Assembly (NCBI GenBank): GCA_041441465.1
Contig: JASDSY010000040.1
Coordinates: forward strand, 179,979-243,978
Length of the DNA: 64,000 nt
Reading direction: 5' to 3'
From: JASDSY01 sp041441465
Lineage (GTDB): Bacteria; Muiribacteriota; UBA9980
Shown: in pieces, positions 9,976-18,276 of the stretch
How positions within the stretch are numbered: the first letter of the stretch is position 1
Layout of the letters: each line of letters opens with the position of its first letter
Position numbers and translations under genes: made by a program
The notes under the pieces: generated by a model
Databases searched by the model: none
Told to the model about the DNA's origin: nothing
Seen by the model: only the letters and a program-made list of their open reading frames with translations

Positions 9976-10530
9976 TTAATTTATTCCAATTTTCCAGGCG
10001 TTGCCCGCGAATTTTCCGACGCTGAAATATCGGTTATCCGGCATTGAAAGGGTAAAAGGGTTTATTTTATTTATATCAGGTTTCCCATTAGTTATAAAGG
10101 CATCTTCGGCGTATGCGTTAATGATTTCGCCGACAAAAAAGTGGTTTGTCGGCAGTTCCATGATATTGGTCAATTTGCATTCCATCGTAACTGCGCAATT
10201 TTTTATCATCGGCGCGTTTTTCAATTCGCCGTAAAAAGCCTCGAAAATTTTTGATTTGTCTGTTTTTTCGCCTGAAACTAACCCGCAGTAATCTGTTTCT
10301 TTTATGATTTCGGTTTCGGGAACACTGATGCTGAATTCTTTATTTTCATGTATTAAACGGCATGTCAGGTGGCTTTTGCCAATCGCTACACCGATTAACG
10401 GCGGCGTGAAATTAACTCTGCTCACCCAGGCTGCGGCCATATAATTTTCAATGTTTCCATTTTTTGTGCCGACTATGACCATCGGCATAGGATATGGGAA
10501 CGCGTTATTTGATATTTTTATTTTGCTCAT
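9976..10530 (-). CDS. Flavin reductase-like FMN-binding protein (flavoredoxin type)
   Basis: This 184-residue protein has the split-barrel flavin reductase-like fold. The N-terminal AFPYPMPMVIVGT, the central AAWVSRVNFTPPLIGVAIGKSHLTCRLI and the ETDYCGLVSGEKTDKS segment match the flavoredoxin/FlR group common in anaerobes. It probably binds FMN and shuttles electrons or reduces flavin. It sits 10 bases downstream of the FMN reductase gene and 22 bases upstream of the nitroreductase gene, so the three are almost certainly one transcript. A GGAGA ribosome binding site precedes the ATG. Confidence 0.88.
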   Translation of the reverse strand: MSKIKISNNAFPYPMPMVIVGTKNGNIENYMAAAWVSRVNFTPPLIGVAIGKSHLTCRLIHENKEFSISVPETEIIKETDYCGLVSGEKTDKSKIFEAFYGELKNAPMIKNCAVTMECKLTNIMELPTNHFFVGEIINAYAEDAFITNGKPDINKINPFTLSMPDNRYFSVGKFAGNAWKIGIN

Positions 10531-10540
10531 TGATCTCTCC

Positions 10541-11110
10541 TTATTTTAATAAATTTTTGCCCAGTTCGTAAGCCTGTTTCATTAATTCAGGCCTTTCATT
10601 TGCCGGAGATTTTGAGCCGGTGGCAAGATTTACCCCGAGCACTTCGCCCTTGAATTCATAACCGACCAGGCCGATGGCATGTTCGAAATCCTTCATATGC
10701 GTTACAAATAAATCTGCATTTGGCTGATTTTGTGTAAAAATAAAACCTGCTTTTTTCCCTTTGGGCAATTTTGAATTTAATTTGATATCTATGAATGGAA
10801 AAAGCCTGTCCGCCCACATACGCGTCTGTGATGTCATATCGCAAAAATATATCGGCGAGGCGACTATTATTCCGTCAGCGGCTTTCATCGCTTCGTGTAT
10901 TGCGGCCATATCGTCTTTCAGGCAGCATGTGTCGGTGTCGTTTTTTTTGCAATAATAGCAGGCCTGGCAGCCTTTCGCTTTAATGTCATTCAAATAAAAA
11001 ATTTCGCTTTCCGCTCCGTTGTCTTTTAAGCCTTTTTGCGCTTCACGGACAAGCGACATTGTGTTGCCGTTTTTTCGCGGACTTCCGAAAATTATGACTG
11101 CTTTTTTCAT
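10541..11110 (-). CDS. NADPH-dependent FMN reductase / iron-sulfur flavoprotein family
   Basis: This 189-residue flavodoxin-like protein starts with the phosphate-binding loop GSPRKNGNT. The motif CQACYYCKKNDTDTCCLKDDM near 45-65 is typical of NAD(P)H-dependent FMN reductases of the iron-sulfur flavoprotein group. I place the start at 11110, not at a frame 24 bases longer, because GGAGGG lies 8 bases before this ATG. First gene of the three-gene flavoprotein operon. It probably supplies reduced flavin or acts as a quinone/azo/nitro reductase. The divergent HxlR gene suggests induction by electrophiles or redox stress. Confidence 0.9.
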   Translation of the reverse strand: MKKAVIIFGSPRKNGNTMSLVREAQKGLKDNGAESEIFYLNDIKAKGCQACYYCKKNDTDTCCLKDDMAAIHEAMKAADGIIVASPIYFCDMTSQTRMWADRLFPFIDIKLNSKLPKGKKAGFIFTQNQPNADLFVTHMKDFEHAIGLVGYEFKGEVLGVNLATGSKSPANERPELMKQAYELGKNLLK

Positions 11111-11132
11111 CTTAACCCTCCAGAATTCGCAC

Positions 11133-11161
11133 ATAGTGCGTTAAAATATTTATCGATAGTG
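11133..11161. promoter_or_regulatory. Candidate HxlR operator near the flavoprotein operon
   Basis: ATAGTG occurs at the start and end of this stretch, with TAAAATAT between them. The same ATAGTG...TAAAATAT pair recurs at 11260-11281 on the other side of the divergent region. The stretch lies just upstream of the first operon gene, where a repressor could act. Assignment to HxlR is inference from position. Confidence 0.35.
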
Positions 11162-11252
11162 TTTTTTTTATTTTATACTTAACTTTTATCATCATGAATG
11201 ATTATGCAGTTAATATATCATTATTAAAAATATATTTCAAGTACGCACAAAT

Positions 11253-11281
11253 TTGAAATATAGTGTAAAATATGATACTAT
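11253..11281 (+). promoter_or_regulatory. Promoter and overlapping palindrome of the HxlR gene
   Basis: TTGAAA at 11253-11258 and TACTAT at 11276-11281 are 17 bases apart. The span 11260-11281 is an imperfect palindrome with ATAGTGT and ATACTAT arms that covers the -10 box, so the regulator may repress itself here. Confidence 0.5.
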
Positions 11282-11335
11282 ATTGTAATCATTGAGAAAT
11301 GGATATAAAAATAAAATTTAAAGGGAGTTTTTATA

Positions 11336-11734
11336 TTGGCCAAGATAAAAGATGTTATGCCTGAATGCCCTATGACGCTTGTTATAGACATTTTAAGCGG
11401 GAAGTGGAAACTTGCAATTATATGGCAGCTGACACATGGAATTGTTAGGTTTAACGAGTTTTTACGAATACTTAAAGTCTCTCAAAAAACCTTAACTTTA
11501 CAGCTGCGGGAGCTGGAAAAAGACGGTATAATTTTCAGGAAAGTTTATCCGGAAATCCCGCCAAAAGTCGAATATGGATTGACCGAACTCGGCGAAAGCC
11601 TGAGACCGGTTTTAGATACTATGTGCCGGTGGGGAATTGAATATAAATCAATACGTGCGGGCGCCGCTAAAAATAATGTCGGACATGAAATTATGATCGG
11701 CTGTGCACCAAAAAGCAATCGTGCAGTGGCTTGA
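11336..11734 (+). CDS. HxlR-family winged-helix transcriptional regulator
   Basis: This 132-residue protein is an HxlR-type winged helix: CPMTLVIDILSGKWKLAIIWQL at the start, RFNEFLRILKVSQKTLTLQLRELEKDGII as the recognition helix and wing, then YGLTELGESLRPVL. The conserved N-terminal Cys (residue 11), which senses thiol-reactive compounds in the known members YodB and HypR, is present. It starts with TTG at 11336, chosen because AGGGAG lies 8 bases upstream; no in-frame ATG is better placed. It is divergent from the flavoprotein/nitroreductase operon, the usual arrangement for a local redox-responsive repressor or activator. Confidence 0.9.
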   Translation: MAKIKDVMPECPMTLVIDILSGKWKLAIIWQLTHGIVRFNEFLRILKVSQKTLTLQLRELEKDGIIFRKVYPEIPPKVEYGLTELGESLRPVLDTMCRWGIEYKSIRAGAAKNNVGHEIMIGCAPKSNRAVA

Positions 11735-11943
11735 ATTTTAAATTAAATATGTTTTTTAGAAATATCTGATATATTTATCATTAGTTCATTAAACGATTTT
11801 AATAACTGGTTGAATTGAAAAACGGGCTTAAAAAGTTTTTAATTATTATATATTATTCAATGTTTTGTATTTACGATTTCGTTAAATTTGAGAAACTTTT
11901 ATACGAATTAAACATATTATATTAAGTAAGGAGATATAAACAA

Positions 11944-14025
11944 TTGACTAAGAACAAAAATTTTAATTCTAATAAAATGACGGAAATAAGTTTGTTGATT
12001 ATTGAAAATGAGCGCACAATGAAACAGGCGAATGCTGATTATTATAAGTTTATAAATCATTGCGGACGCCTGATAAGAAAATTATTTTTGCTTGAAGCGG
12101 AGATAAAAGATGAATATTTCGAGAAAAAAAGCTTTGAAACGCTGTTAATACAGAATAATGATTTGTACTGTGAGCTTTATGGTGAAAATTATTTGAAAAG
12201 CTACGCTAATCCGGCATATTGTGTTAAAATATTCGGCGAAAATTACGGCCAGGCCGTTTCATTTTTTTATACTTATGTAAGATCGCTTATAAGATGCGTA
12301 TTTTTAGGAAGAAAAGACGATATGAACGAAGTGGCCGGCATATTAATAGAATTTTTTGAGTATATTAAAAAGAATATAAAAAAATTAGAATATTCTAAAA
12401 TTCAAAAAATATTCGTGAAACTTGCCTTTGAAAAAGCTTGTGCTAAGAAACTGCGTGATTTTTCGGAAAGATTCGATCCGGATTATAAGTTTTATAAGAA
12501 TGTTATAATTCCAGCTATGGAAAATGTGATAAAAAAGAATTTCAGGCCTGATTTCGAGGTAGAGTTCAAAGATGACGCTAAGTGTGACCTGCGCTATTTG
12601 TTCAGGTACGGATGCCATATAAGCATGAACGAGATAAAAATGGCGAATTTCATAAACGCTATGCCTGAAGATAAGGTGAGAAAACTTGCGGAACATATAG
12701 TGAAAGCTTATCTTGACGGGTTTGAAACGGAGAATAAAGACCGTTCGGGCCGGAATAACGTAAGGCTGATATATTGCGCCGGCTATGAAAAAATAGTTTA
12801 TTATGTCGTTAAAGAGTTGAAAAACAGGAAAATGACAGCGCTTATTAACCTTGTTACTACGACGCCGGCCAGCAGGCAATATGAATACGATCACAGATTC
12901 GACGAAAAATTATTTTTAAGCCAGGATTATATAAAAGATAATATGCAGGCTTGTGAAAAGGCTTTCGTGAAATTAAAAAATTCGGTTTCTAAATATAACG
13001 GCCAGATAAGGATTGGAAAATTCGGCGAAGAGCCGTTTTCACCTGAAAACAAGAAAGAATGCCTTAAGCTTAATAAAAAAGAGCAGGAGCTTTCAAAAAA
13101 ATATGACCAGGAATTCATGAAGATTTATTCTAAAAATGTTCCTGACAAAAATACGAGTTTTTCATTGATTTCCTTTCCTTCGCCTGAGATCGGACCGGAT
13201 TACGAGGAAATATTCGCTGAAATTTTGAAGATAAATACACTTGACACTGAAAATTACTTGAAAATTCAGCAAAAAATAATAGATGCGCTCGATCGCGCTG
13301 ATTATGTCAGAGTAAAAGGCGCGGCCGGCAATAAAACCGATATTTCCGTTAAATTGCATAAGTTGGCCGATCCGAAAAAACAGACCAATTTTTATAACTG
13401 CGGTGCCGATGTTAATATCCCGGTCGGCGAGGTTTTCACTTCTCCTTTATTGAAAGGCACAAACGGCACGCTTCATATTAACGAGACTTATCTTGACGGA
13501 TTTAAATATATCGACCTTGTTTTAAAATTCAAAGACGGCGTAATAAGCGATTATTCATGTAAAAATTTTAACGTGGAAGAAGAAAATCGCAAGTATATCG
13601 AGGAAAACTTGTTTTCGATGCAAACCGGCCTGCCGCTTGGAGAATTCGCGATAGGAACGAATACTTTCGCTTATGTCGTGGCGCAGAAATATGACATTTT
13701 GAAAAAACTTCCGGTATTGATAGGCGAAAAAATGGGTCCGCATTTCGCAATAGGCGATACATGTTATATGTTTGTGGAAGATATCCCGATATATAATCCG
13801 CTTAACAAAAAAGAAATCACCGCCCGTGAAAATGAGCGCACTGCGCTTCGCAAAAAAAACATCGATAAGGCCTATACCAATGTTCATGTGGACATAACCC
13901 TTCCTTATGAGTCGATAGGCGTTATCGAGGCATGCGCGGCCGGCGCCGTGCCTGTCAAAATAATCGAAAACGGTCGGTTCATATTGAAAGGCACCGAAAA
14001 ATTGAACGAGCCTTTTAACATATAA
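11944..14025 (+). CDS. Aminopeptidase, M29-type C-terminal domain with long N-terminal extension
   Basis: The 693-residue product has an M29-like (thermophilic aminopeptidase AmpS/AmpT) C-terminal part from about residue 440. Recognisable pieces are VNIPVGEVFTSP with a metal-ligand Glu, then ETYLDGF, LPLGEFAIGTN with the second Glu, GEKMGPHFAIGDTCY with His, and NVHVDITLP near the end with His and Asp. These match the usual dinuclear-metal ligands in order. Typical M29 enzymes are about 410 residues; here some 400 additional residues precede the domain, predicted mainly helical and Lys/Glu/Tyr-rich, as in longer clostridial-type aminopeptidases. The start is TTG at 11944 with AAGGAG 10 bases upstream. 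Probably a cytoplasmic peptidase. It stands alone, without an obvious operon partner. Confidence 0.75.
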   Translation: MTKNKNFNSNKMTEISLLIIENERTMKQANADYYKFINHCGRLIRKLFLLEAEIKDEYFEKKSFETLLIQNNDLYCELYGENYLKSYANPAYCVKIFGENYGQAVSFFYTYVRSLIRCVFLGRKDDMNEVAGILIEFFEYIKKNIKKLEYSKIQKIFVKLAFEKACAKKLRDFSERFDPDYKFYKNVIIPAMENVIKKNFRPDFEVEFKDDAKCDLRYLFRYGCHISMNEIKMANFINAMPEDKVRKLAEHIVKAYLDGFETENKDRSGRNNVRLIYCAGYEKIVYYVVKELKNRKMTALINLVTTTPASRQYEYDHRFDEKLFLSQDYIKDNMQACEKAFVKLKNSVSKYNGQIRIGKFGEEPFSPENKKECLKLNKKEQELSKKYDQEFMKIYSKNVPDKNTSFSLISFPSPEIGPDYEEIFAEILKINTLDTENYLKIQQKIIDALDRADYVRVKGAAGNKTDISVKLHKLADPKKQTNFYNCGADVNIPVGEVFTSPLLKGTNGTLHINETYLDGFKYIDLVLKFKDGVISDYSCKNFNVEEENRKYIEENLFSMQTGLPLGEFAIGTNTFAYVVAQKYDILKKLPVLIGEKMGPHFAIGDTCYMFVEDIPIYNPLNKKEITARENERTALRKKNIDKAYTNVHVDITLPYESIGVIEACAAGAVPVKIIENGRFILKGTEKLNEPFNI

Positions 14026-14091
14026 TTCTTAAGAAACATTGCGGCGGCCGAATTTAAACGCATCGCTTGTGATGCCGGTACTTTTTTATTC

Positions 14092-14120
14092 TTGACTTTT
14101 TACGTTTGTTAATGTAAGAT
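14092..14120 (+). promoter_or_regulatory. Sigma-70-type promoter of the secreted protein gene at 14202
   Basis: TTGACT at 14092-14097 and TAAGAT at 14115-14120 are separated by 17 bases. The predicted start near 14127 gives a leader of about 75 nt. Confidence 0.6.
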
Positions 14121-14201
14121 GCGCGAACTGAAAAATTAACATTTTAGTTTTTTATGTTATAAAAATAATTTTAAAATTAAAAATATTTTATGGAGGAAAA
14201 A

Positions 14202-14990
14202 ATGCTGAAAAAATTTTTATTGTCGGTTGCGGTATTGCTAATTTTTTCTGAAGTTTGTACGGCTGGCAATCTCGATGGAGCTAAATTTCTGGCCGGCAAA
14301 GGATTCAGACTTATCGAAAATGAAAACTTGTTCATTATAAAAAACAGGAACGATATTTTTCATCCGTTCTTAAAAATCGAGTGCCTTCCGGCTCATTTTG
14401 ACATTACCGACGAAGTTAAGAATGAATGCTTGAAAAAACTTGTCGAGCTTCGTAAAATGCTGGCTAAATGCGGCAAAGATTCAAATAAGCTGGATAACTT
14501 TTTTAGCAGAATGGAAAATTCGCTCGTGACCCAGAAGCAGCGCGCTTATAAATTTGACATAGATGTCAATTACGATGGGGTTGCTGATGCTTATATATGC
14601 CCTGGTTACGAATTTTTGAAATTTACCGAAGATTGGAAAAGTTATGGTTATAGAAAGTTTTATTCAGTTCTTGATAACTCGATACCGGTTAAAATTCCGA
14701 TTAAGCAAAAATATGTTTTAGAAATCGGAGATTCGCCGTTAATGCCTTTATTTGCTGAAACCGAATATAACGTTTATGACTGTTACAAAGCTCCGGAAAA
14801 ATCAGTCAGATCCTCATTAACGCTGGAAACTTATCCGCGTGTGAGGGAAGCTTTATTCGTTCCGACTAAAGTAAGACTTTATTCCAATGAAGATGGTAAT
14901 TTAAAGGTAATTTTAGCGGATGAAAAGAATAAGATCGATGGCCAGCCGCAGGAAGTTTCTTTTCAGACTAACTTTAAGTGGGAAGAATAG
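14202..14990 (+). CDS. Secreted protein of unknown function
   Basis: This 262-residue protein starts at the ATG at 14202. An in-frame ATG 12 bases earlier overlaps the GGAGG ribosome binding site and is rejected. Residues 1-22 are a Sec signal peptide (MLKKFLL..., cleavage near CTAG). The mature protein has no transmembrane helix or known motif. The segment DIDVNYDGVADAYICPGYEF resembles a single calcium-binding type DxNxDGxxD loop, as in dockerin or thrombospondin-3-like repeats, so metal binding is possible. It is a single-gene unit with its own promoter and a terminator at 15088-15138. Confidence 0.7.
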   Translation: MLKKFLLSVAVLLIFSEVCTAGNLDGAKFLAGKGFRLIENENLFIIKNRNDIFHPFLKIECLPAHFDITDEVKNECLKKLVELRKMLAKCGKDSNKLDNFFSRMENSLVTQKQRAYKFDIDVNYDGVADAYICPGYEFLKFTEDWKSYGYRKFYSVLDNSIPVKIPIKQKYVLEIGDSPLMPLFAETEYNVYDCYKAPEKSVRSSLTLETYPRVREALFVPTKVRLYSNEDGNLKVILADEKNKIDGQPQEVSFQTNFKWEE

Positions 14991-15087
14991 TATTGGCGCG
15001 GTTGAAATCTTCATCATGGTTTAATTTTTATTTGCCAAATTAAATACTTTGATAAATAATTAGGTCAATAATATTCTTTATTCTTTT

Positions 15088-15138
15088 ACGCCGTTTTTTC
15101 AGCATTTGTAATATCCGCTTGGAAACGGCGTTTTTTTA
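15088..15138 (+). terminator. Intrinsic terminator after the secreted protein gene
   Basis: ACGCCGTTT (15088-15096) pairs with AAACGGCGT (15123-15131), followed by seven Ts in total. The loop is long (26 bases). It closes the transcript of 14202-14990. Confidence 0.65.
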
Positions 15139-15220
15139 TTATCTGTGTAATGTTTAATATTGTCAATGATTTTTTCAGGCTTGAAATTACGTAATTATAT
15201 TAATAAAAGCCATTTTTTTA

Positions 15221-15249
15221 TTGACATTAGCTATATTTTATGATAAAAT
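15221..15249 (+). promoter_or_regulatory. Promoter of the DEAD-box helicase with long leader
   Basis: A perfect TTGACA at 15221-15226 and TAAAAT at 15244-15249 are separated by 17 bases. This is the best promoter in the 14991-15628 gap and predicts an untranslated leader of about 370 nt (15256-15628). The leader is less AT-rich than its surroundings. Confidence 0.6.
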
Positions 15250-15628
15250 TAAGTCAGGTCATCAATTTTAAAAACTTAAATATGAAGTTATTTTGATAAA
15301 TATCTTTATATGATTAATTTATTTAATCTAAAAAAAACCCAATAATTGCGTTTAAACCTGTAATGCGTCTTTACCTTACTTCGGTTTCGAAAGCATTTTA
15401 ATTCTTCTAAGATTCGTGTTTTCTGCGGTTAAATCGGGTTATGAAATCGAATATCTCTCCGTTGATATGAACGGGTTCTCGCGCTGACAAGCCTTGATAT
15501 CCTTCCGTTATTTCAGTAAATATTGGCCTCGCCGGCCTTCATGGGCGGCGGTTATAAAATTCATGAAACACCTGTGGTTTTTAACGGAGACCGCCGGTGA
15601 AGTATTTATTATATTAAGGTGAAAAACT

Positions 15629-17008
15629 ATGAAAAAAAACACATTCGAAGAACTTAATTTGTCGGCGAATATTCAAAAAGCGATAAAGGAAATGGGATTT
15701 TCTCAGCCTACTCCGATACAGGCGGCAGCTGTACCTGCTTTAATGAGCAACATGGATATAATAGCTCAGGCGCATACCGGAAGCGGAAAAACGGCCGCAT
15801 TCGCTATTCCGATAATAGAAAATATCGATGTATCAAGTAAAAATCTTCAGGCGCTTATTGTCTGCCCTACCCGAGAACTCGCGGTGCAGGTAAGCGAAGA
15901 ATTCCGCAAAATTTTCAAATATTATCGCGGGCTTTCGGTCGTAACTCTTTACGGCGGTCAGGATATGAATCTCCAGTTGAGAATACTTTCGAATAAGCCG
16001 CAAATAGTGGTTGGAACTCCCGGCCGGCTTATGGACCACATGTGGCGCGGTACTATCAAGCTCGACGCGGTCAGATTCGCGGTGCTCGACGAGGCCGATA
16101 AAATGCTTGATATGGGTTTCCGCAAAGATATCGAGACTATTTTCAGTTATATTCCCGAAAAACGTCAGACCGCTATGTTTTCGGCTACCATGACTCCCGA
16201 TATAATGACTCTTATGAGAACTTATCAAAATAATCCTTTGCATATAGATACAACCGATCATAAATTGGAAGTTCCTAAAATCGATCAGTCGTATTGCGCT
16301 CTTCATGAATCGCAAAAACACGAAATGCTCAGAAATCTTATAGATAATTATGACATAAAAGTTGCGCTCGTTTTTGCCAATACAAAATCACGCGTTGACC
16401 GCATTGTCAGGAAGCTTAACGACGACGGCTATCGCGCCGAAGGAATACACGGCGGCTATGAGCAGAACAGGCGCGAGAGGATAATGGACTCCTTCAGGCG
16501 CGGTTCGGTTAAAATACTTGTAGCAACGGACGTTATGGGACGCGGCCTCGATATCAACAATATCGACGCAGTCATAAATTACGATTTCCCCAGAGATATC
16601 GAGGATTATACTCACCGTGTCGGAAGGACGGGTCGCGCCGGAAAAGCAGGATGCGCTTTTACGTTTGTGGTCGGCGAAGAAATAGATGAACTTATGCGCA
16701 TTAAGAAAAACGACAATCTTGTTATAAAATGTATCGATGTTCCGGGCGGCATTAAATGCCCGTTACAGAGCACGATGCCGGCGAGAGATACCGCGGCGCG
16801 CGGCCAGAAATTTCACCGCGTAAGACCTGCGTCAGGTAATGCGAATGAAAAAAGGTCAGGTTATCAGGCTTCGCGCGGTAATGACCGCGGCAGCCGGCGC
16901 CAGAACGCTGAAAATATTAAGCAGCAGCCTAAAAAAGTCTTGAATTTATTGCCTGACGAGGGCTGGATAACCGATCCGAGCGGGTTCCGCTACAGGGAAA
17001 TAGAGTAA
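15629..17008 (+). CDS. DEAD-box ATP-dependent RNA helicase
   Basis: This 459-residue protein carries the full DEAD-box set: the Q motif around FSQPTPIQ, motif I AHTGSGKT, Ia PTRELA, Ib TPGR, II DEAD, III SAT, IV ALVFANTK, V ATDVMGRGLDI and VI HRVGRTGRAG. The C-terminal tail (about 375-459) is basic and Arg/Gly/Asn-rich, as in RNA-binding tails of CsdA/RhlE/CshA-type helicases. It is predicted to unwind structured RNA in ribosome assembly, RNA decay or cold adaptation. AAGGTG precedes the ATG. It is monocistronic, with a promoter far upstream and a strong terminator at 17062. The codons are visibly more GC-rich than its neighbours, as expected of a well-expressed gene. Subfamily is not certain. 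Confidence 0.95.
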   Translation: MKKNTFEELNLSANIQKAIKEMGFSQPTPIQAAAVPALMSNMDIIAQAHTGSGKTAAFAIPIIENIDVSSKNLQALIVCPTRELAVQVSEEFRKIFKYYRGLSVVTLYGGQDMNLQLRILSNKPQIVVGTPGRLMDHMWRGTIKLDAVRFAVLDEADKMLDMGFRKDIETIFSYIPEKRQTAMFSATMTPDIMTLMRTYQNNPLHIDTTDHKLEVPKIDQSYCALHESQKHEMLRNLIDNYDIKVALVFANTKSRVDRIVRKLNDDGYRAEGIHGGYEQNRRERIMDSFRRGSVKILVATDVMGRGLDINNIDAVINYDFPRDIEDYTHRVGRTGRAGKAGCAFTFVVGEEIDELMRIKKNDNLVIKCIDVPGGIKCPLQSTMPARDTAARGQKFHRVRPASGNANEKRSGYQASRGNDRGSRRQNAENIKQQPKKVLNLLPDEGWITDPSGFRYREIE

Positions 17009-17061
17009 TCCGGTTAAAAACTTAAAATAGTTTAGTTTAACTATAAAACATATCCTAAAGT

Positions 17062-17098
17062 AAAAACCTTTCATAAGATATTATGAAAGGTTTTTGTT
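17062..17098 (+). terminator. Strong intrinsic terminator of the helicase gene
   Basis: A perfect 15-bp stem (17062-17076 with 17081-17095) with loop GATA ends in a T-run. Placed about 50 bases after the helicase stop. Confidence 0.9.
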
Positions 17099-17243
17099 AT
17101 TTATGCAAAAAAAATTATAAATGCATTGAAAATGATATAAAATCAAAAGCAAACAATATTTATAATGAATATTTAAATATAAATGAACTGTTCTTAAGGG
17201 ACATTCATAAAAAATACAATTTACATTAAATAAAAAAACAGTA

Positions 17244-17321
17244 AAGTCAAAATCTTTTTGAGCGAACGATTCCGCAGGCGCCTGGCGCCGAGGACCAGTG
17301 AGCGAAAAACGATTTTGACTT
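17244..17321. repeat. GC-rich palindromic element between convergent genes
   Basis: An 11-bp arm AAGTCAAAATC (17244-17254) is repeated inverted at 17311-17321, with inner TTTTT/AAAAA pairing. The enclosed 45 bases are far more GC-rich than the surroundings (GCAGGCGCC, GGCGCCGAGG). It lies 3 bases before the minus-strand stop codon at 17325, so it may serve as a bidirectional terminator. Core words resemble those in the 48.6-48.9 kb repeats read on the other strand. Confidence 0.6.
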
Positions 17322-17324
17322 ATT

Positions 17325-18272
17325 TTACCTTATAATGTCTCTTCTGTCGAAATGCCATTGAACTGTTTCTCTGACTGCGTTTTCGTATGGAGTGAACGGA
17401 AATTTAGTTTTGCCGAGCGTCGCTTTCATTTTCGAGCAGTCGAAGTCGAGATCGCCTGTATCGTAAGGGAATGCCGCGTCGGGTGACATTTTTTCGAATT
17501 CTCCGGCGCTTACATATTTAATATTAACTTCTTTTGAAAGCGCCTTTCCGGTTAAGTTCAATAATTCGCTGAATTTTATCGATTCTCCGGCCGCCGCGTT
17601 AAAAGCTTCGCCGTAAAACGAACTATTAAAAAGCCCGAGTCTGATTTGTTTGGCAAGATCGTTAACGTAGACGGCGTTGAATATAAAGTCGCGTTCGGCC
17701 GGTATTAATACAGGAGAACCTTTGTGGATTTTATCGATGAAATAAAAAAACCTCATTGTGTAATCATTTGGGCCGTATATGTAAGTCGGCCTGAAAATTG
17801 TCACGTTAAAGTCGCCGTTTTTATGTGCTTTTAAAAGCTCATTTTCACACTCGATTTTGTCGCGACCGTATTGGCAGTTTTGTTCTGTGTTATCGAGCGG
17901 ATGAAGCTCGGAAGCGGGGAGTTGTTTCAGATTGCCGTAAACTGAACCCGTAGAGATGAAAATATAATGCTTTATTTTTTTTGAAAACGCTTTTATAGCA
18001 GGAATTATTTGTTCTTTAGTGTATCCTGAAAAATCTATTACTGCGTCTATATTGTCTGCGGCGATTTTGTTTACTTTTTCGCTGAATGCGTTTATGATTT
18101 TACGGTCGACCGCATGTTTTACTATTTTTCCGGGCCATTGACCGAAATCGATCGCATCTTTTGATACGCCGCGATTTAAAATATGAATCGTATCGATAGG
18201 ATAGTTTTGAAATAATTCGTTGATTAATGCCGCGCCTGTGAATCGGCTGCCCCCGAAAACTGCTATTTTCAT
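17325..18272 (-). CDS. NAD-dependent epimerase/dehydratase (extended SDR)
   Basis: This 315-residue extended short-chain dehydrogenase has the nucleotide-binding turn GGSRFTGAAL near residue 8, the catalytic Tyr-x-x-x-Lys in YGRDKIECE near 137-141, an upstream Ser/Thr (STGSVYGN) and the FRPTYIYGPND segment. GGSRFTG in place of the commoner GxxGFIG is seen in the plant CSP41/mRNA-binding-like and reductase branch, so the substrate need not be a nucleotide sugar. It starts 4 bases after the kinase gene at 18277 and is the last gene of the four-gene sensory operon. A link between the sensed ligand and nucleotide-sugar or surface metabolism is inference. Confidence 0.85.
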   Translation of the reverse strand: MKIAVFGGSRFTGAALINELFQNYPIDTIHILNRGVSKDAIDFGQWPGKIVKHAVDRKIINAFSEKVNKIAADNIDAVIDFSGYTKEQIIPAIKAFSKKIKHYIFISTGSVYGNLKQLPASELHPLDNTEQNCQYGRDKIECENELLKAHKNGDFNVTIFRPTYIYGPNDYTMRFFYFIDKIHKGSPVLIPAERDFIFNAVYVNDLAKQIRLGLFNSSFYGEAFNAAAGESIKFSELLNLTGKALSKEVNIKYVSAGEFEKMSPDAAFPYDTGDLDFDCSKMKATLGKTKFPFTPYENAVRETVQWHFDRRDIIR

Positions 18273-18276
18273 TGTT

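Noticed and set aside
17083..17229. A 48-codon frame with a Cys-x2-Cys pair right after the helicase gene
   Set aside because: Its start lies inside the terminator stem and it has no ribosome binding site. Frames of this length are common by chance in AT-rich DNA.
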